Counted from the stretch's first letter, positions 33,295 through 42,384 are shown. The stretch: DNA of 64,000 bases from Streptomyces sp. NBC_01231 (GCA_035999765.1 CP108521.1:4588001-4652000), one strand, 5' to 3'. Numbers and translations: made by a program. Notes: generated by a model not told the origin, from the sequence alone.

Positions 33295-34504
33295 CCTCTC
33301 TCCAGCGGGCAGACCGTGTGGGCAGCAACAGCGGGGTGGCCAGCAGGAGTACGCCGGACATGGTGATCGCGGCGAGCGGACTGGTGAGTGTGGCGAGAAC
33401 GCCCCAGATCACCATCAGGGCAGCTTGCACGAGTTTGCTGATGGCACTCCACGTACTGAGGACCCGGGCGGTGTGATCCGCGGGAGTCCGTTGCAGGCGT
33501 TCTGTCGCGTAGATCGGGTTGAAGACGCCCATGCAGGTGATCAGCAGGCCCTCGACGACGATCACGGTGAGGAGTCCTGGGATGCCGGGACGGACGAACG
33601 CGAGACCGAGTGGGAACAGCGATCGCAGCCAGCCGGAGACGATCATGACCCGGTGCCGGCCGTAGCGGGTCACGAGGCGTGCGGAGAGGCGGGCGCCCAC
33701 GAAGCCGCCGAGTGCCGGGATGCCGAAGGCAAGACCGTACTGCCAGGCCGGGAAGTGGTACTGGCCCAGCAGGAGGACGGACAGGAGCGGGGCGGTGGCC
33801 ATGATGAGGCCGCTGACCAGGATCGAGTTGAGGAACAGGCCCCTCAGTACGCGGTCACGGAGGATGAACCGCCAGCCGTGGAGAAGGCCGGCTCCGCGCA
33901 CCCTGGTGGCCGGGGAGCGGGGTGCGGCGACGTCGCCTCCGCGGATGCGGAGGACCGCGAGCGCGGACAGCAGGTAGCTGAGGGCGTCGGCCATGACGGT
34001 GACGACCGGGCCGAGCAGCCCTATGAGTGCACCACCGAGGGGCGGGCCCGCCGCGGTCGCCACCCAGCTCGTGCCCTCGAACCTCCCGTTCGCCACCAGG
34101 AGGTGATCGCCCCGGACGAGATGCTTCAGATACGCGCCGGACGCGGCGCTGAAGGCGATGCTCGCGGTCCCGGAGATGACCGAGACGACCAGCAGTTGGC
34201 CGTATGAAAGCACGCCGAGGACGTAGGTGATCGGGACACTCGCCAACGCGACGAACCGGATCAGGTCCATCGCGATCATCACCGGCCGCTTGGCGCGGTG
34301 CTCGACCCACGGCCCGAGTGAGAACGCGACAACCGCCGCGACGGCAAGTCCGGCCGCCTCCAGGAGCGACACGGCGAAGGCCGGCGAGTGCAGCACCCGC
34401 ACCGCGATCAGCGGGAACGCGCCGAAGGCGATCCACGTACCGTACGTACTGACGGCGTAGGCCGACCACAGCCAGCCGAAACCGCGGCCCAACTGCACGC
34501 GCAT
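33245..34504 (-). CDS. MFS transporter (MFS_3/enterobactin-exporter-like)
   Basis: About 419 residues with 12 hydrophobic segments, starting GFGWLWSAYAVSTYGTWIAF, typical of the EntS/MefA-like MFS_3 group. A DALSYLLSALAVLRIR segment follows helix 6. It is probably an exporter of an antibiotic or siderophore. ATG 34504 has GAGGGAG upstream. It is divergent from a LysR gene that likely controls it. Confidence 0.85.
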   Translation of the reverse strand: MRVQLGRGFGWLWSAYAVSTYGTWIAFGAFPLIAVRVLHSPAFAVSLLEAAGLAVAAVVAFSLGPWVEHRAKRPVMIAMDLIRFVALASVPITYVLGVLSYGQLLVVSVISGTASIAFSAASGAYLKHLVRGDHLLVANGRFEGTSWVATAAGPPLGGALIGLLGPVVTVMADALSYLLSALAVLRIRGGDVAAPRSPATRVRGAGLLHGWRFILRDRVLRGLFLNSILVSGLIMATAPLLSVLLLGQYHFPAWQYGLAFGIPALGGFVGARLSARLVTRYGRHRVMIVSGWLRSLFPLGLAFVRPGIPGLLTVIVVEGLLITCMGVFNPIYATERLQRTPADHTARVLSTWSAISKLVQAALMVIWGVLATLTSPLAAITMSGVLLLATPLLLPTRSARWREVRPAPGADAARSEAPL

Positions 34505-34627
34505 GCGACTCCCTCGCGACAACCGATGTTCGGGTCTCCGCATCACACCGGCCGCAGCCGTCAGGGATCAAACAACCGGCTCCCGGGCGAGCCACAACCA
34601 TCAGTTGAGCGCCTCTACGCTGCCTCC

Positions 34628-35596
34628 ATGGATACCGAGGCAGTGCGCTCGTTCGTCCGCGCGGCCGAGCTCGGACAGCTGCAGCACGCGGCCGACGAGC
34701 TCGGCGTCACGCAACAGGCCGTGTCGAAGCGGATCGCGACCCTCGAGCGGCAACTCGATGTCCGGCTGTTCACCCGTACCGCCCGAGGAGTCGAGCTGAC
34801 ACTCGACGGCCAGGCCTTCCTCCCGCACGCCCGGAACATCATCACGGGCGTCGACCGTGCCGTCACCGCGATCAGACCGGGTTCGCGGGCGCTTCGGATC
34901 GACGTGCTCGGCCTGCGAACCGCGCAGGCCGTCGTCCTGCACGACTATTGGCGGTCGCATCCCGAAACCGACCTCGACGTGGTGACCCTCAAGGTCAACG
35001 ACCCGCAGGCGGCGGTCTCCGCCGTCCAGGCAGGCGATGTCGACGCTTCGTTCCGCTCGGTCACCGACCCGGCCACCCTGCCGCGCGACGTGCGGATGAT
35101 CCACGCCTTCGATTCGCCGCTGGAACTCGTCGTCGGCCCGAGGCATCCGCTCGCCTCCGCGCGGACACTGACACCGTCCCAGCTGCGGCGGCACCGGATC
35201 TGGGTGCCGGGTATCGCGCCGCGCAGCGAATGGGCGGAGTTCTACGATCAGCTCACCACCGAATTCGACCTCCGCGTCGACGCCGCGGGCCCGAACTTCG
35301 GCAACGAGGTACTCCTCGACATCCTCGCGGACTCCGCGGACGTGGCAACCCTCGTGGGCTCGCGCGACCGGTACATCTGGCCGACCAACCACGACCTGCG
35401 CCGCATTCCGATCGTGAACCCGACGCTCGCCTACCCGCTCTCGCTCATCCTCCCCCGAGCGAACCCGCACCCAGGACTCCGGGCGATCATCGACCACTTG
35501 GCAAGCCTGACACCCCTGCCCGAGGCAGCCTGGCTCCCGTCCTGGGCGACCACACCACGCCGCGGCGACGGACACACCGAAGGCACCCGACGCTGA
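34628..35596 (+). CDS. LysR-family regulator
   Basis: 322 residues. The N-terminal winged helix runs AVRSFVRAAELGQLQHAADELGVTQQAVSKRIATLERQLDVRLFTRTARGVELT in order, and the substrate-binding domain follows from about residue 85. LysR proteins usually activate the divergent gene, here the MFS transporter at 124 bases. ATG 34628 is the first start consistent with the domain. Confidence 0.9.
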   Translation: MDTEAVRSFVRAAELGQLQHAADELGVTQQAVSKRIATLERQLDVRLFTRTARGVELTLDGQAFLPHARNIITGVDRAVTAIRPGSRALRIDVLGLRTAQAVVLHDYWRSHPETDLDVVTLKVNDPQAAVSAVQAGDVDASFRSVTDPATLPRDVRMIHAFDSPLELVVGPRHPLASARTLTPSQLRRHRIWVPGIAPRSEWAEFYDQLTTEFDLRVDAAGPNFGNEVLLDILADSADVATLVGSRDRYIWPTNHDLRRIPIVNPTLAYPLSLILPRANPHPGLRAIIDHLASLTPLPEAAWLPSWATTPRRGDGHTEGTRR

Positions 35597-35691
35597 GGGT
35601 GGCTTTCAGCAGCACACCGCCGACGTCCCTCTTCCGGCTTCGTCGTGACGTCGGGCCCTGTGCGAAGCCTCGTCACCGGACGACGTCGAAG

Positions 35692-36264
35692 TCAGCGGAC
35701 GACGTCGAAGACGTTCTTCTGCAGACCGTTGGCGTAGACCTCGTGCTCGACGAGCTTCAGCTTCTGGGTGTCCTTGTCCGTGGTGCTGAAGAGCCGCTTG
35801 CCCGCCCCGAGCAGCAGCGGGAAGACGAGCAGGTGGTATCTGTCGATCAGGCCGGCGTCCGAAAGGGCCTGGTTCAGGGAGGCGCTGCCGTGGACGATGA
35901 CCGGGCCGCCCTCGGTCTCCTTCAGGGCGGCGACCTCGTCGAGCGAGCGCAGGATCGTCGTCTCGCCCCAGTTCGACACCAGGTCGTCCTCGGTGAGGGT
36001 GGTGGAGACGACGTACTTCGGCATCACCTTGTAGTCGGCGAAGTCCTCCATGTCGGGCCACACCGGACTGAACGCCTGATAGCTGGTCCGGCCCAGCAGT
36101 ATCGCGGTGGCTTCCGTCTGCTCCCGGCCCTTGATCTCGAATGCCTCGGGGAGGAACTCGATGTCCTTGAAGGTCCATCCGGCGTTCCGGTAACCGGGCT
36201 CGCCGCCGGGGGCCTCCACGACGCCGTCGAGCGAGATGAAAGCGGTGCTGATCAGGGTACGCAT
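35692..36264 (-). CDS. dihydrofolate reductase-like (RibD C-terminal) protein
   Basis: 190 residues with MRTLISTAFISLDGVVEAPGG, LLGRTSYQAFSPVW and VHGSASLNQALSDAGLIDRYHLLVFPLLLGAGKRLF, diagnostic of the RibD_C/YwjB-like reductases. They are NADPH-binding and usually of unknown substrate. A 19-base duplication covers the 3' end: GGACGACGTCGAAG occurs at 35678 and 35697. Confidence 0.88.
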   Translation of the reverse strand: MRTLISTAFISLDGVVEAPGGEPGYRNAGWTFKDIEFLPEAFEIKGREQTEATAILLGRTSYQAFSPVWPDMEDFADYKVMPKYVVSTTLTEDDLVSNWGETTILRSLDEVAALKETEGGPVIVHGSASLNQALSDAGLIDRYHLLVFPLLLGAGKRLFSTTDKDTQKLKLVEHEVYANGLQKNVFDVVR

Positions 36265-36276
36265 CTGGGGTTCCTC

Positions 36277-36315
36277 GGTGTCTCGTGTCCGTCAGCGGAT
36301 GGTGTCTCGTGTCCG
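36277..36315. repeat. 24-base-period direct repeat upstream of the RibD-like gene
   Basis: GGTGTCTCGTGTCCG occurs at 36277-36291 and 36301-36315, each followed shortly by TCAGCGG. It lies 13 bases upstream of the start at 36264 and may be a regulatory duplication. Confidence 0.6.
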
Positions 36316-36480
36316 GTTCTCAGCGGTCGGTGCGCTTCGATCACATTCGCACCCGCCGGCGCACCAACCATGACCTCTGACTGCACAACACGGAGAAACT
36401 CATCGGACTTCGGACGGACGACCCGGGCCCGGCATGCCTACCTGCGTCGGCGCAACGCCAATGTCCGAGCAGGCTGTGGG

Positions 36481-36864
36481 TCAGGTAGTGGGACGAGGGC
36501 CCCACGCGTTCTGGAGAGCTGTCCGCACGTCCTTCCCGAGCATCACGTGCGTGCTCCCGCCTGGCAGGGTGGGCAGCTCAGCCCAGTGCGTCACCGTTTC
36601 ATCGCTCGCGAGGCCGTAGGGCAGACGGACGATCCCGTCGGAGTCGACGAAGCAGTCTCTGTGCTCGCTCCCGTCCTCACTGAAGTGCAGGGTCGTGAAG
36701 TACATCGGCCGCACCAGCCAGAACTCCTCACCTGACGCCGTATCGGACTCGGTGACGCTGTCAGCGGGATAACGACCCGTGATCGCCGCTGCCACCGGTA
36801 TACCGCTCGGAGGCAGTCCGTCGTGTACGTCGACCCACGTCACCACGGTGTTCAGATGCGTCAT
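36481..36864 (-). CDS. hypothetical protein, 127 residues
   Basis: Not recognised. The protein starts MTHLNTVVTWVDVHDGLPPSGIPVAAAITGRYPADS and contains FWLVRPMYFTTLHFSEDGSEHRDCFVDSDGIVRLPYGLASDETVTHWAELP in parts. It is acidic, soluble and without a signal. ATG 36864 has GAGGG six bases upstream; GTG 36870 is an alternative. Codon use is normal for the genome, which supports it as real. A perfect palindrome lies 41 bases upstream. Confidence 0.65.
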   Translation of the reverse strand: MTHLNTVVTWVDVHDGLPPSGIPVAAAITGRYPADSVTESDTASGEEFWLVRPMYFTTLHFSEDGSEHRDCFVDSDGIVRLPYGLASDETVTHWAELPTLPGGSTHVMLGKDVRTALQNAWGPRPTT

Positions 36865-36904
36865 CTCCACCCTCGCTCAGGCACTCGGCAGGTCGTCTTC
36901 CGTC

Positions 36905-36928
36905 CCTGTGCCGACCCGTCGGCACAGG
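36905..36928. promoter_or_regulatory. perfect 24-base palindrome, candidate operator
   Basis: CCTGTGCCGAC (36905-36915) and GTCGGCACAGG (36918-36928) are exact complements with CC between. A two-base loop suits a dimer-binding operator better than an RNA hairpin. It lies 41 bases upstream of the hypothetical gene at 36864. Confidence 0.5.
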
Positions 36929-37138
36929 CACTCCCCCGACCTCTGCACCCCAGCAAGACCGCTTGGCGTTCGCGGAGGTTGCTCGAGGCTCCTGCCACCG
37001 AGGCGAGGGCCGCCCGTCTCGGTCAACCGCTCGCCATCCGCTCGTGCCTCACCCGTACCGCACCCCCACGTCCCCCCAATCTTTCTCGAATCGCCGGACG
37101 CGCTCCCTTGCCATCGGCCGACGACCCCCATATGGTCG

Positions 37139-37164
37139 TACGAACGTAAGGCATACGAACGTAA
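37139..37164. promoter_or_regulatory. two TACGAACGTAA repeats, candidate TetR operator of the SDR gene
   Basis: TACGAACGTAA at 37139-37149 and 37154-37164, period 15. Each contains TACG-AA-CGTA, an inverted repeat. They lie 21 bases before ATG 37185. The TetR gene downstream of the SDR gene is the obvious candidate binder. Confidence 0.45.
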
Positions 37165-37184
37165 TTCAAGCCAAGGAGCAGGCA

Positions 37185-38000
37185 ATGGCGACACATCGGC
37201 CGGTGGCACTCGTGACGGGAGCCTCATCGGGAGTCGGGAAGGAGACGGCCCGTGCCTTCGCCGCGGCGGGCTTCGAGGTGATCGGAACCGCTCGCAACAC
37301 CGCGCGAGTCACCGCGCCCGCCGGAGTGACCTACCTCGACCTCGACGTGACCAGCGACGAATCGGTCGCCTCCGTGGTCAAGCAGGTGATCGACCGGTTC
37401 GGGCGCATCGACGTCCTGGTCAACAACGCGGGCGTCGGCGCCAACGGCGCGGCCGAGGAGTTCTCCGTCGCCCGGACGCAGGAGGTCTTCGACGTCAACG
37501 TCTACGGCATCATGCGGATGACCAAGGCGGTTCTGCCGCACATGCGCACTCAACGGCGCGGACGCGTCATCAACGTCTCCTCCCTCAGCGGGTTCGTCCC
37601 CAGCCCGTTCATGTCCATCTACACCTCGACCAAGCACGCGGTCGAGGGCTACTCCGGGTCGCTGGACCACGAGGTCCGCGAGCACGGCGTCCGGATCCTG
37701 CTCGTCGAGCCCGGCCCGATCAACACCCCGTTCGGGGACCACAGCGTGCAGGGCGACACCCCCTTGCCGCTCTACGCGTCGGGACGGCGCACCTTCGACG
37801 AGGTACTGGCCAAAAACACCAGCGGCGGCGACGATCCCGCCACCGTGGCCAAGGTGATCGTCGCGGCGGCCACCGACCGCAACCCGAAACTGCGGCGCAC
37901 CGCCGGCACGACGGCCGCCGGCATCAGCGTGTTCCACCGTGTCCTTCCGGCCCGGATCTTCGACCGCATCGTCCGCAGGTTCAACCGGATGCCGAACTGA
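37185..38000 (+). CDS. short-chain dehydrogenase/reductase
   Basis: 271 residues of the classical SDR fold. TGASSGVGKETA is the NAD(P) loop, NNAGVGANG the stabilising motif, and INVSSLSGFVPSPFMSIYTSTKHAVEGY supplies the Ser and YxxxK catalytic residues. C-terminal length fits classical SDRs acting on small carbonyls. ATG 37185 has AAGGAG upstream. It is followed by a gene fragment and a TetR gene. Confidence 0.9.
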   Translation: MATHRPVALVTGASSGVGKETARAFAAAGFEVIGTARNTARVTAPAGVTYLDLDVTSDESVASVVKQVIDRFGRIDVLVNNAGVGANGAAEEFSVARTQEVFDVNVYGIMRMTKAVLPHMRTQRRGRVINVSSLSGFVPSPFMSIYTSTKHAVEGYSGSLDHEVREHGVRILLVEPGPINTPFGDHSVQGDTPLPLYASGRRTFDEVLAKNTSGGDDPATVAKVIVAAATDRNPKLRRTAGTTAAGISVFHRVLPARIFDRIVRRFNRMPN

Positions 38001-38009
38001 CGCTTCCTC

Positions 38010-38214
38010 CTCGGACAGAGTCGTCGTCATCTCCCCGAACGGCACCTACAAGCCCGTCCTGACCAGCCACGACGGTCTCGCCTCGCCCTCCGCCACCGCC
38101 GTTCGCGGCGACCGGCTGTACATCACCGACGGCGGTGTCCCCGAGCCCCACGACCCGAAACTGCAGACCGCCAGGATCAACTTCCCTGCCCTTCTTACAG
38201 TCGCGGCACATTGA
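38010..38214 (+). pseudogene. C-terminal fragment of an SMP-30/NHL-type beta-propeller protein
   Basis: In one frame this stretch encodes DRVVVISPNGTYKPVL, GLASPSATAVRGDRLYITDGGVPEPHDPKLQ and NFPALL before a TGA, the look of the last propeller blade of an exported SMP-30/gluconolactonase-like protein. There is no upstream part in frame, because the SDR gene ends immediately before. It is a decayed 3' remnant. Confidence 0.55.
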
Positions 38215-38267
38215 CCTGACCAGCGGCAGCCGGGGCGCAGGCCCCGGCTGCGACGGAGGAACCCATC

Positions 38268-38855
38268 GTGCGGTACGCGAAAGAACACAAACAGCAGACA
38301 AGGCAGCGGATCATCGCGACGGCCGGTCGCCGGCTCAAGCGCAACGGCATCGACGGTTCCGGAGTCGCGACGCTGATGAAGGACGCGGGGCTGACCAACG
38401 GCACCTTCTACGCCTACTTCGCCTCCAAGGACGAACTCGTCGCCACCGCGGTCGCCGACCAGATGCGCGCACAGCACGAGAACATCGTCGCGCAGGCGGC
38501 ACCCGGCCGTGCCGGACTCGAACAGTTGATTCGCTGGTACTTCTCCCCCGAGCAGCGCGACAGCATCGAGGACGGCTGTCCCAACGCGGCCCTGCTCGAC
38601 GAGATCGCACGCTCCACGGATCCCACCAGGCAGGCGTACACCAACGGCGCGCTGACCCTCATCGACGGCTTCGCCGCCCGCCTGGCACCCCACGACCCGC
38701 CCTCGGCACGCCTGAAGTCACTCAGCCTCCTCGGCATGATGGCCGGGACCCTGCAACTCTCCCGCGCCCTGACCAACCGACAACTCGCCGACGAACTCCT
38801 CGAACAGGGCATCCGCAACACCCTCGCACTGCTGGATGCGGAACCGCACGACTGA
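38268..38855 (+). CDS. TetR-family regulator
   Basis: 195 residues. The helix-turn-helix is GVATLMKDAGLTNGTFYAYFASKDELV. The C-terminal part contains IEDGCPNAALLDEIARS, typical of the TetR_C group that regulates SDR or aldo/keto reductase genes. GTG 38268 follows GGAGGA. It probably controls the SDR gene upstream through the TACGAACGTAA repeats. Confidence 0.88.
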   Translation: MRYAKEHKQQTRQRIIATAGRRLKRNGIDGSGVATLMKDAGLTNGTFYAYFASKDELVATAVADQMRAQHENIVAQAAPGRAGLEQLIRWYFSPEQRDSIEDGCPNAALLDEIARSTDPTRQAYTNGALTLIDGFAARLAPHDPPSARLKSLSLLGMMAGTLQLSRALTNRQLADELLEQGIRNTLALLDAEPHD

Positions 38856-39004
38856 GACGCCATCCGCGTATCGATCACGGGGCCGGTCTGGTCGAACAGT
38901 ACGCTCACGTTCGGAGAGCGGATGGTGTCTGGGCGTTGGGCGAGGTGTCGCCCCCGCCGAGCCTGGGAGGCGCGTTCGTCCGCCCCGACTACATGCCGCC
39001 GATG

Positions 39005-40063
39005 TCAGGCAGCAGACAGAGGCGCGGCCTCACCCACTGGCGGGTTGAGGCGAGCGAAGCCTTCCTGGCGTTGGTAGGGGAAGTACGGGTAGGCCGCTGT
39101 CCTGCCGCTCGCCGCATTGAGCTTTGCCAACTGGTCGGGCGTAAGTGTCCAGCCGACGGCACCGAGGTTCTGACGGAGCTGCTCCTCGTTGCGGGCTCCG
39201 ATGATGACGGAGGAGACGGTCGGCCGCTGCAGCAGCCAGTTGATGGCGATTTGCGGAATGGCCTTGCCGGTCTCCTGCGCGATCTCGTCGAGGGCGTCGA
39301 CCACGCGGTAGAGGTGTTCGTCCTCGACCGGCGGGCCGTAGTCCGCGGTGCGATGCAGTCGGCTACTGGCCGGCAGGGGCTGGTCGCGGCGGACCTTACC
39401 GGTGAGCCGTCCCCAGCCGAGGGGGCTCCAGACGAGGGCTCCGAGGCCCTGATCCAGCCCGAGGGGCATCAGCTCCCATTCGTAGTCGCGGCCGATGAGG
39501 GAGTAGTAGACCTGATGTGCGACGTAGCGCGGGTGGCCGTACCTCTCCGCGATCGAGAGGGACTTCATCGCCTGCCACCCAGAGAAGTTGGAGATGCCGA
39601 GGTAGCGGACCTTTCCTGCTCATACGAGATCGTCGAGGGTGGACAGGACCTCCTCGATCGGCGTGCCGGCGTCAAAGGCGTGCAACTGGAACAGATCGAG
39701 GTAGTCGGTACCGAGCCGGCGCAGGGCGCCCTCGCATGCGGTGATCAGACGCGAACGGGAGGAGCCCGCGTCGCCCGGCCCGTCACCCATCGGCAGGCTG
39801 GTCTTGGTGGACACGATCACCCGATCCCTGCGGCCTTTGATCGCTTCGCCCAGCACCTCCTCCGAGGCGCCGCCGGAGTAGACGTCGGCGGTGTCGAACA
39901 TCGTGATCCCGGCATCCAAGCAGATGTCCACGAGCCGGCGTGCTTCTCGCGCATCCGTGGTGCCCCAGGCGCCGAACAGCGGTCCCTGGCCGCCGAACGT
40001 GCCGGCGCCGAAGCTCAGTGCGGGGACCTTGAGGCCGGATGCACCCAGCCGCCTGTATTCCAT
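39005..40063 (-). pseudogene. aldo/keto reductase interrupted by an in-frame TGA
   Basis: Two frames in the same phase together make a full 352-codon aldo/keto reductase. The N-terminal part (to 39623) has MEYRRLGASGLKVPALSFGAG, DTADVYSGGASEEVLGEAI with the catalytic Asp/Tyr, the Lys in STKTSLPM and LDLFQLHAFD. The C-terminal part has LLQRPTVSSVIIGARNEEQLRQNLGA for NADP. Between LDDLV and AGKVRYLGISNFSGW the codon at 39620-39622 is TGA where relatives have Arg, consistent with a CGA to TGA change. It is either a recent nonsense mutation or a sequencing error. Confidence 0.8.
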
Positions 40064-40096
40064 GGCTGTTTCCTCTCTCGAGCTACCTGACCTGAC

Positions 40097-40118
40097 TAAT
40101 GGATCTGTAGTTCCGTTA
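40097..40118. promoter_or_regulatory. 22-base TetR operator, copy 1
   Basis: Arms TAATGGATCT and AGTTCCGTTA flank a GT centre; the ideal arm is TAACGGAACT. It lies 33 bases upstream of the aldo/keto reductase start. Confidence 0.6.
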
Positions 40119-40150
40119 AGATGTTCCTCAACGTAGCAGATGCGAGTGAT

Positions 40151-40172
40151 TAACGAAACTGGAGTCCCGTTA
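40151..40172. promoter_or_regulatory. 22-base TetR operator, copy 2, overlapping the TetR start
   Basis: Arms TAACGAAACT and AGTCCCGTTA flank a GG centre. It is the same palindrome as copy 1 and ends on the first base of ATG 40172. Autoregulation by the TetR protein is likely. Confidence 0.6.
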
Positions 40173-40861
40173 TGGGGATTGAGGGTGCGGATCCGGGGAC
40201 CGTTCGCCCTGGAGGGCGCACGGCGCGGGTGCGGGCGGCGGTGCTGCAAGCGACAGGAGATGCCTTGGCGGAGCATGGCTTTGCCCACCTGGACCTTGCC
40301 GACATCGCACGCCGCGCCGAGGTGGGCAAGACGACCGTTTATCGCCGCTGGGGAACAGTGAGCAGCCTGGTGGCCGACTTGCTGTTGGACATGGCCGAAC
40401 AGTCACTGCCACGGACCGAGACCGACTCACTGATCGGCGATCTGAAGGCCAACGCCCGGCTCGTGCAGCGCACCCTGGCCGACCCGCGGCAAGGAGCGCT
40501 GTTCAGGGCGGTGATCGCCGCGGCCACCTGCGAGACGAAGACAGCCGAGGCCCTGCACCGCTTCTACGACATCCGCGTCAAGGAATGGGCACCCTGCGTT
40601 CAGCAAGCCATCGACCGGGGCGAAGTACCCGAGGGCACCGATGCCCACGAGGTGATCCGCGCCGTTTCCGCCCCCCTCTACTACCGCCTGCTCACCACCG
40701 GCGACCGCCTCGACGAGGCCGCCGCAGACCAAGCCGCCGAGGCCGCCGCAGCCGCGGCGCGGGCGGGAGCGTACCTGCGAAGCAGGACCACCGCGCCCAC
40801 TCCCCCCACACATCCACCCTCCCCACAGCACGAGCCCCACCCCCACCCCCCACAGCCGTGA
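40172..40861 (+). CDS. TetR-family regulator, divergent from the aldo/keto reductase
   Basis: 229 residues. The helix-turn-helix is LADIARRAEVGKTTVYRRWGTVSSLVADLL, preceded by RTARVRAAVLQATGDALAEHGF. The ligand domain belongs to the TetR_C group with VIRAVSAPLYYRLLTTGDRLDE, and the tail is Pro/His-rich. The start codon overlaps operator copy 2 and has no Shine-Dalgarno, so translation is probably leaderless. It should repress itself and the aldo/keto reductase. Confidence 0.9.
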   Translation: MGIEGADPGTVRPGGRTARVRAAVLQATGDALAEHGFAHLDLADIARRAEVGKTTVYRRWGTVSSLVADLLLDMAEQSLPRTETDSLIGDLKANARLVQRTLADPRQGALFRAVIAAATCETKTAEALHRFYDIRVKEWAPCVQQAIDRGEVPEGTDAHEVIRAVSAPLYYRLLTTGDRLDEAAADQAAEAAAAAARAGAYLRSRTTAPTPPTHPPSPQHEPHPHPPQP

Positions 40862-40928
40862 TCAATCCGCAACCAATTCCGGTCTTGACCGAGACCCATC
40901 AATCGCGCCCGGGATTACGCTCGCGCTC

Positions 40929-42218
40929 ATGGCCGACTCCCCAGCCTCCGCAAGCCCCGCGGAGCCGACGCACGACACGACGAGCCCAGCGACGACCCAC
41001 GCGACGGACCCAGCGGATTCAGTGACGAGCCACGCGACTGCCCCCGCCGCTGCCCACGCGGAACAACACCCCGTCTACGTCATCGGCGGCGGCCCCGGCG
41101 GGCTCGCCACCGCGTACGCCCTGCGCGCCCGGGGCATCCGGGCCGTCGTGCTGGAGAGGTCGGACCGCGTCGGGGAGTCCTGGCGGCGCCACTACGACCG
41201 GCTGCACCTGCACACCACCCGCCGGCTGTCGGCCCTGCCGGGGCTGCCGATGCCGCGCCGGTTCGGGCGCTGGGTCGCCCGGGACGACGTGGTGCGCTAT
41301 CTGGAGAAGTACGCCGAGGTCCACGAGCTGGAGATCGTCACCGGTGTCGAGGTCTCCCGGGTGGAGCGCTCCCCCGACAACACCGGCTGGCTGCTGCACG
41401 CCACCGGCGGACGTGAGCTGACCGGCGCGGCGGTGGTCGTCGCCACGGGCTACAACCACACGCCCCGGGTTCCTGACTGGCCGGGCCGCGACACCTACAC
41501 CGGCGAGTTCCTGCACGCCGGCGACTACCGCGACCCGAAGCCCTTCGCCGGCCGTGACGTCCTGGTCGTCGGTGTCGGCAACACCGGTGCCGAGATCGCC
41601 GTCGACCTGGTGGAGGGCGGTGCCTCGCGGGTACGGCTGTCCGTGCGTACCGTCCCGCACATCGTGCGCCGCTCGACGGCCGGCTGGGCCGCCCAGTACA
41701 ACGGCATCGCCGTCCGCCGGCTGCCGGTCGGGCTCGTCGACCGGCTCAGCGAGGTGTTGGCCAAGGTGAGCATCCCCGATCTGGCGGCACACGGGCTGCC
41801 CCGCCCCGACACCGGCCTCTACAGCCGGACCAAGGAGGGCGCGATCCCCGTACAGGACGTCGGTCTCGTCGACGCGGTGCGCACGGGCCGGGTCGAGGTG
41901 GTGGCCGCCGTGGAGGGGTTCGAAGTTGGCGAGGTGCTCCTCGCCGACGGTGGCCGCGTCTCCCCGGACGCCGTGATCGCGGCCACCGGCTACGTCCGGG
42001 CCCTGGAGGACATCGTCGGCCACCTCGACGTCCTCGGCGCGGACGGCAACCCGGTCGTCAACGGCGCCCACACCCCGCGGAACGCGCCCGGCCTCTACTT
42101 CACCGGCTTCGTCACCCCCATCAGCGGCACGTTCCGCGAGCTGGCCATCGACGCCGAGAAGATCGCGAAGAGCATCGCCAAGGACACCGCGCGACAGGTC
42201 TCCCGGCTGCCCGCCTGA
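40929..42218 (+). CDS. flavin-containing monooxygenase-like oxidoreductase
   Basis: 429 residues. After an Ala/Thr-rich N-terminal extension of about 45 residues comes VYVIGGGPGGLATAYALRARG (FAD), then VLVVGVGNTGAEIAVDLVEGG (NADPH) and FTGFVTPISGTFRELAID at the end. It fits the YUCCA/CzcO-like group of single-component flavin monooxygenases; the strict FMO fingerprint is not fully present. It may oxygenate N or S atoms or act in Baeyer-Villiger reactions. No CTGAC-N5-GTCAG box precedes it. Confidence 0.87.
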   Translation: MADSPASASPAEPTHDTTSPATTHATDPADSVTSHATAPAAAHAEQHPVYVIGGGPGGLATAYALRARGIRAVVLERSDRVGESWRRHYDRLHLHTTRRLSALPGLPMPRRFGRWVARDDVVRYLEKYAEVHELEIVTGVEVSRVERSPDNTGWLLHATGGRELTGAAVVVATGYNHTPRVPDWPGRDTYTGEFLHAGDYRDPKPFAGRDVLVVGVGNTGAEIAVDLVEGGASRVRLSVRTVPHIVRRSTAGWAAQYNGIAVRRLPVGLVDRLSEVLAKVSIPDLAAHGLPRPDTGLYSRTKEGAIPVQDVGLVDAVRTGRVEVVAAVEGFEVGEVLLADGGRVSPDAVIAATGYVRALEDIVGHLDVLGADGNPVVNGAHTPRNAPGLYFTGFVTPISGTFRELAIDAEKIAKSIAKDTARQVSRLPA

Positions 42219-42384
42219 GGCACATCCGACGTAGACACCTCTCAACTCTCCTACGTACACCTCTTGTTACTTGTGGGTCAGATGTGACGGGAGAGCTGTA
42301 CGTCGCCACCGCACGGGGCCAGAATGTGAGCACTGTTCACCTTTCCGGCTCCACCCCCACCTCTCGCTACGACGGAGGACGCAC

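Larger units (their letters stand above)
36865..37184. other. divergent intergenic region with palindrome and direct repeats
   Basis: 320 bases without a gene. It holds a perfect 24-base palindrome near 36905 and two copies of TACGAACGTAA near 37139-37164 just upstream of the SDR gene; nothing else is recognisable. Confidence 0.6.
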
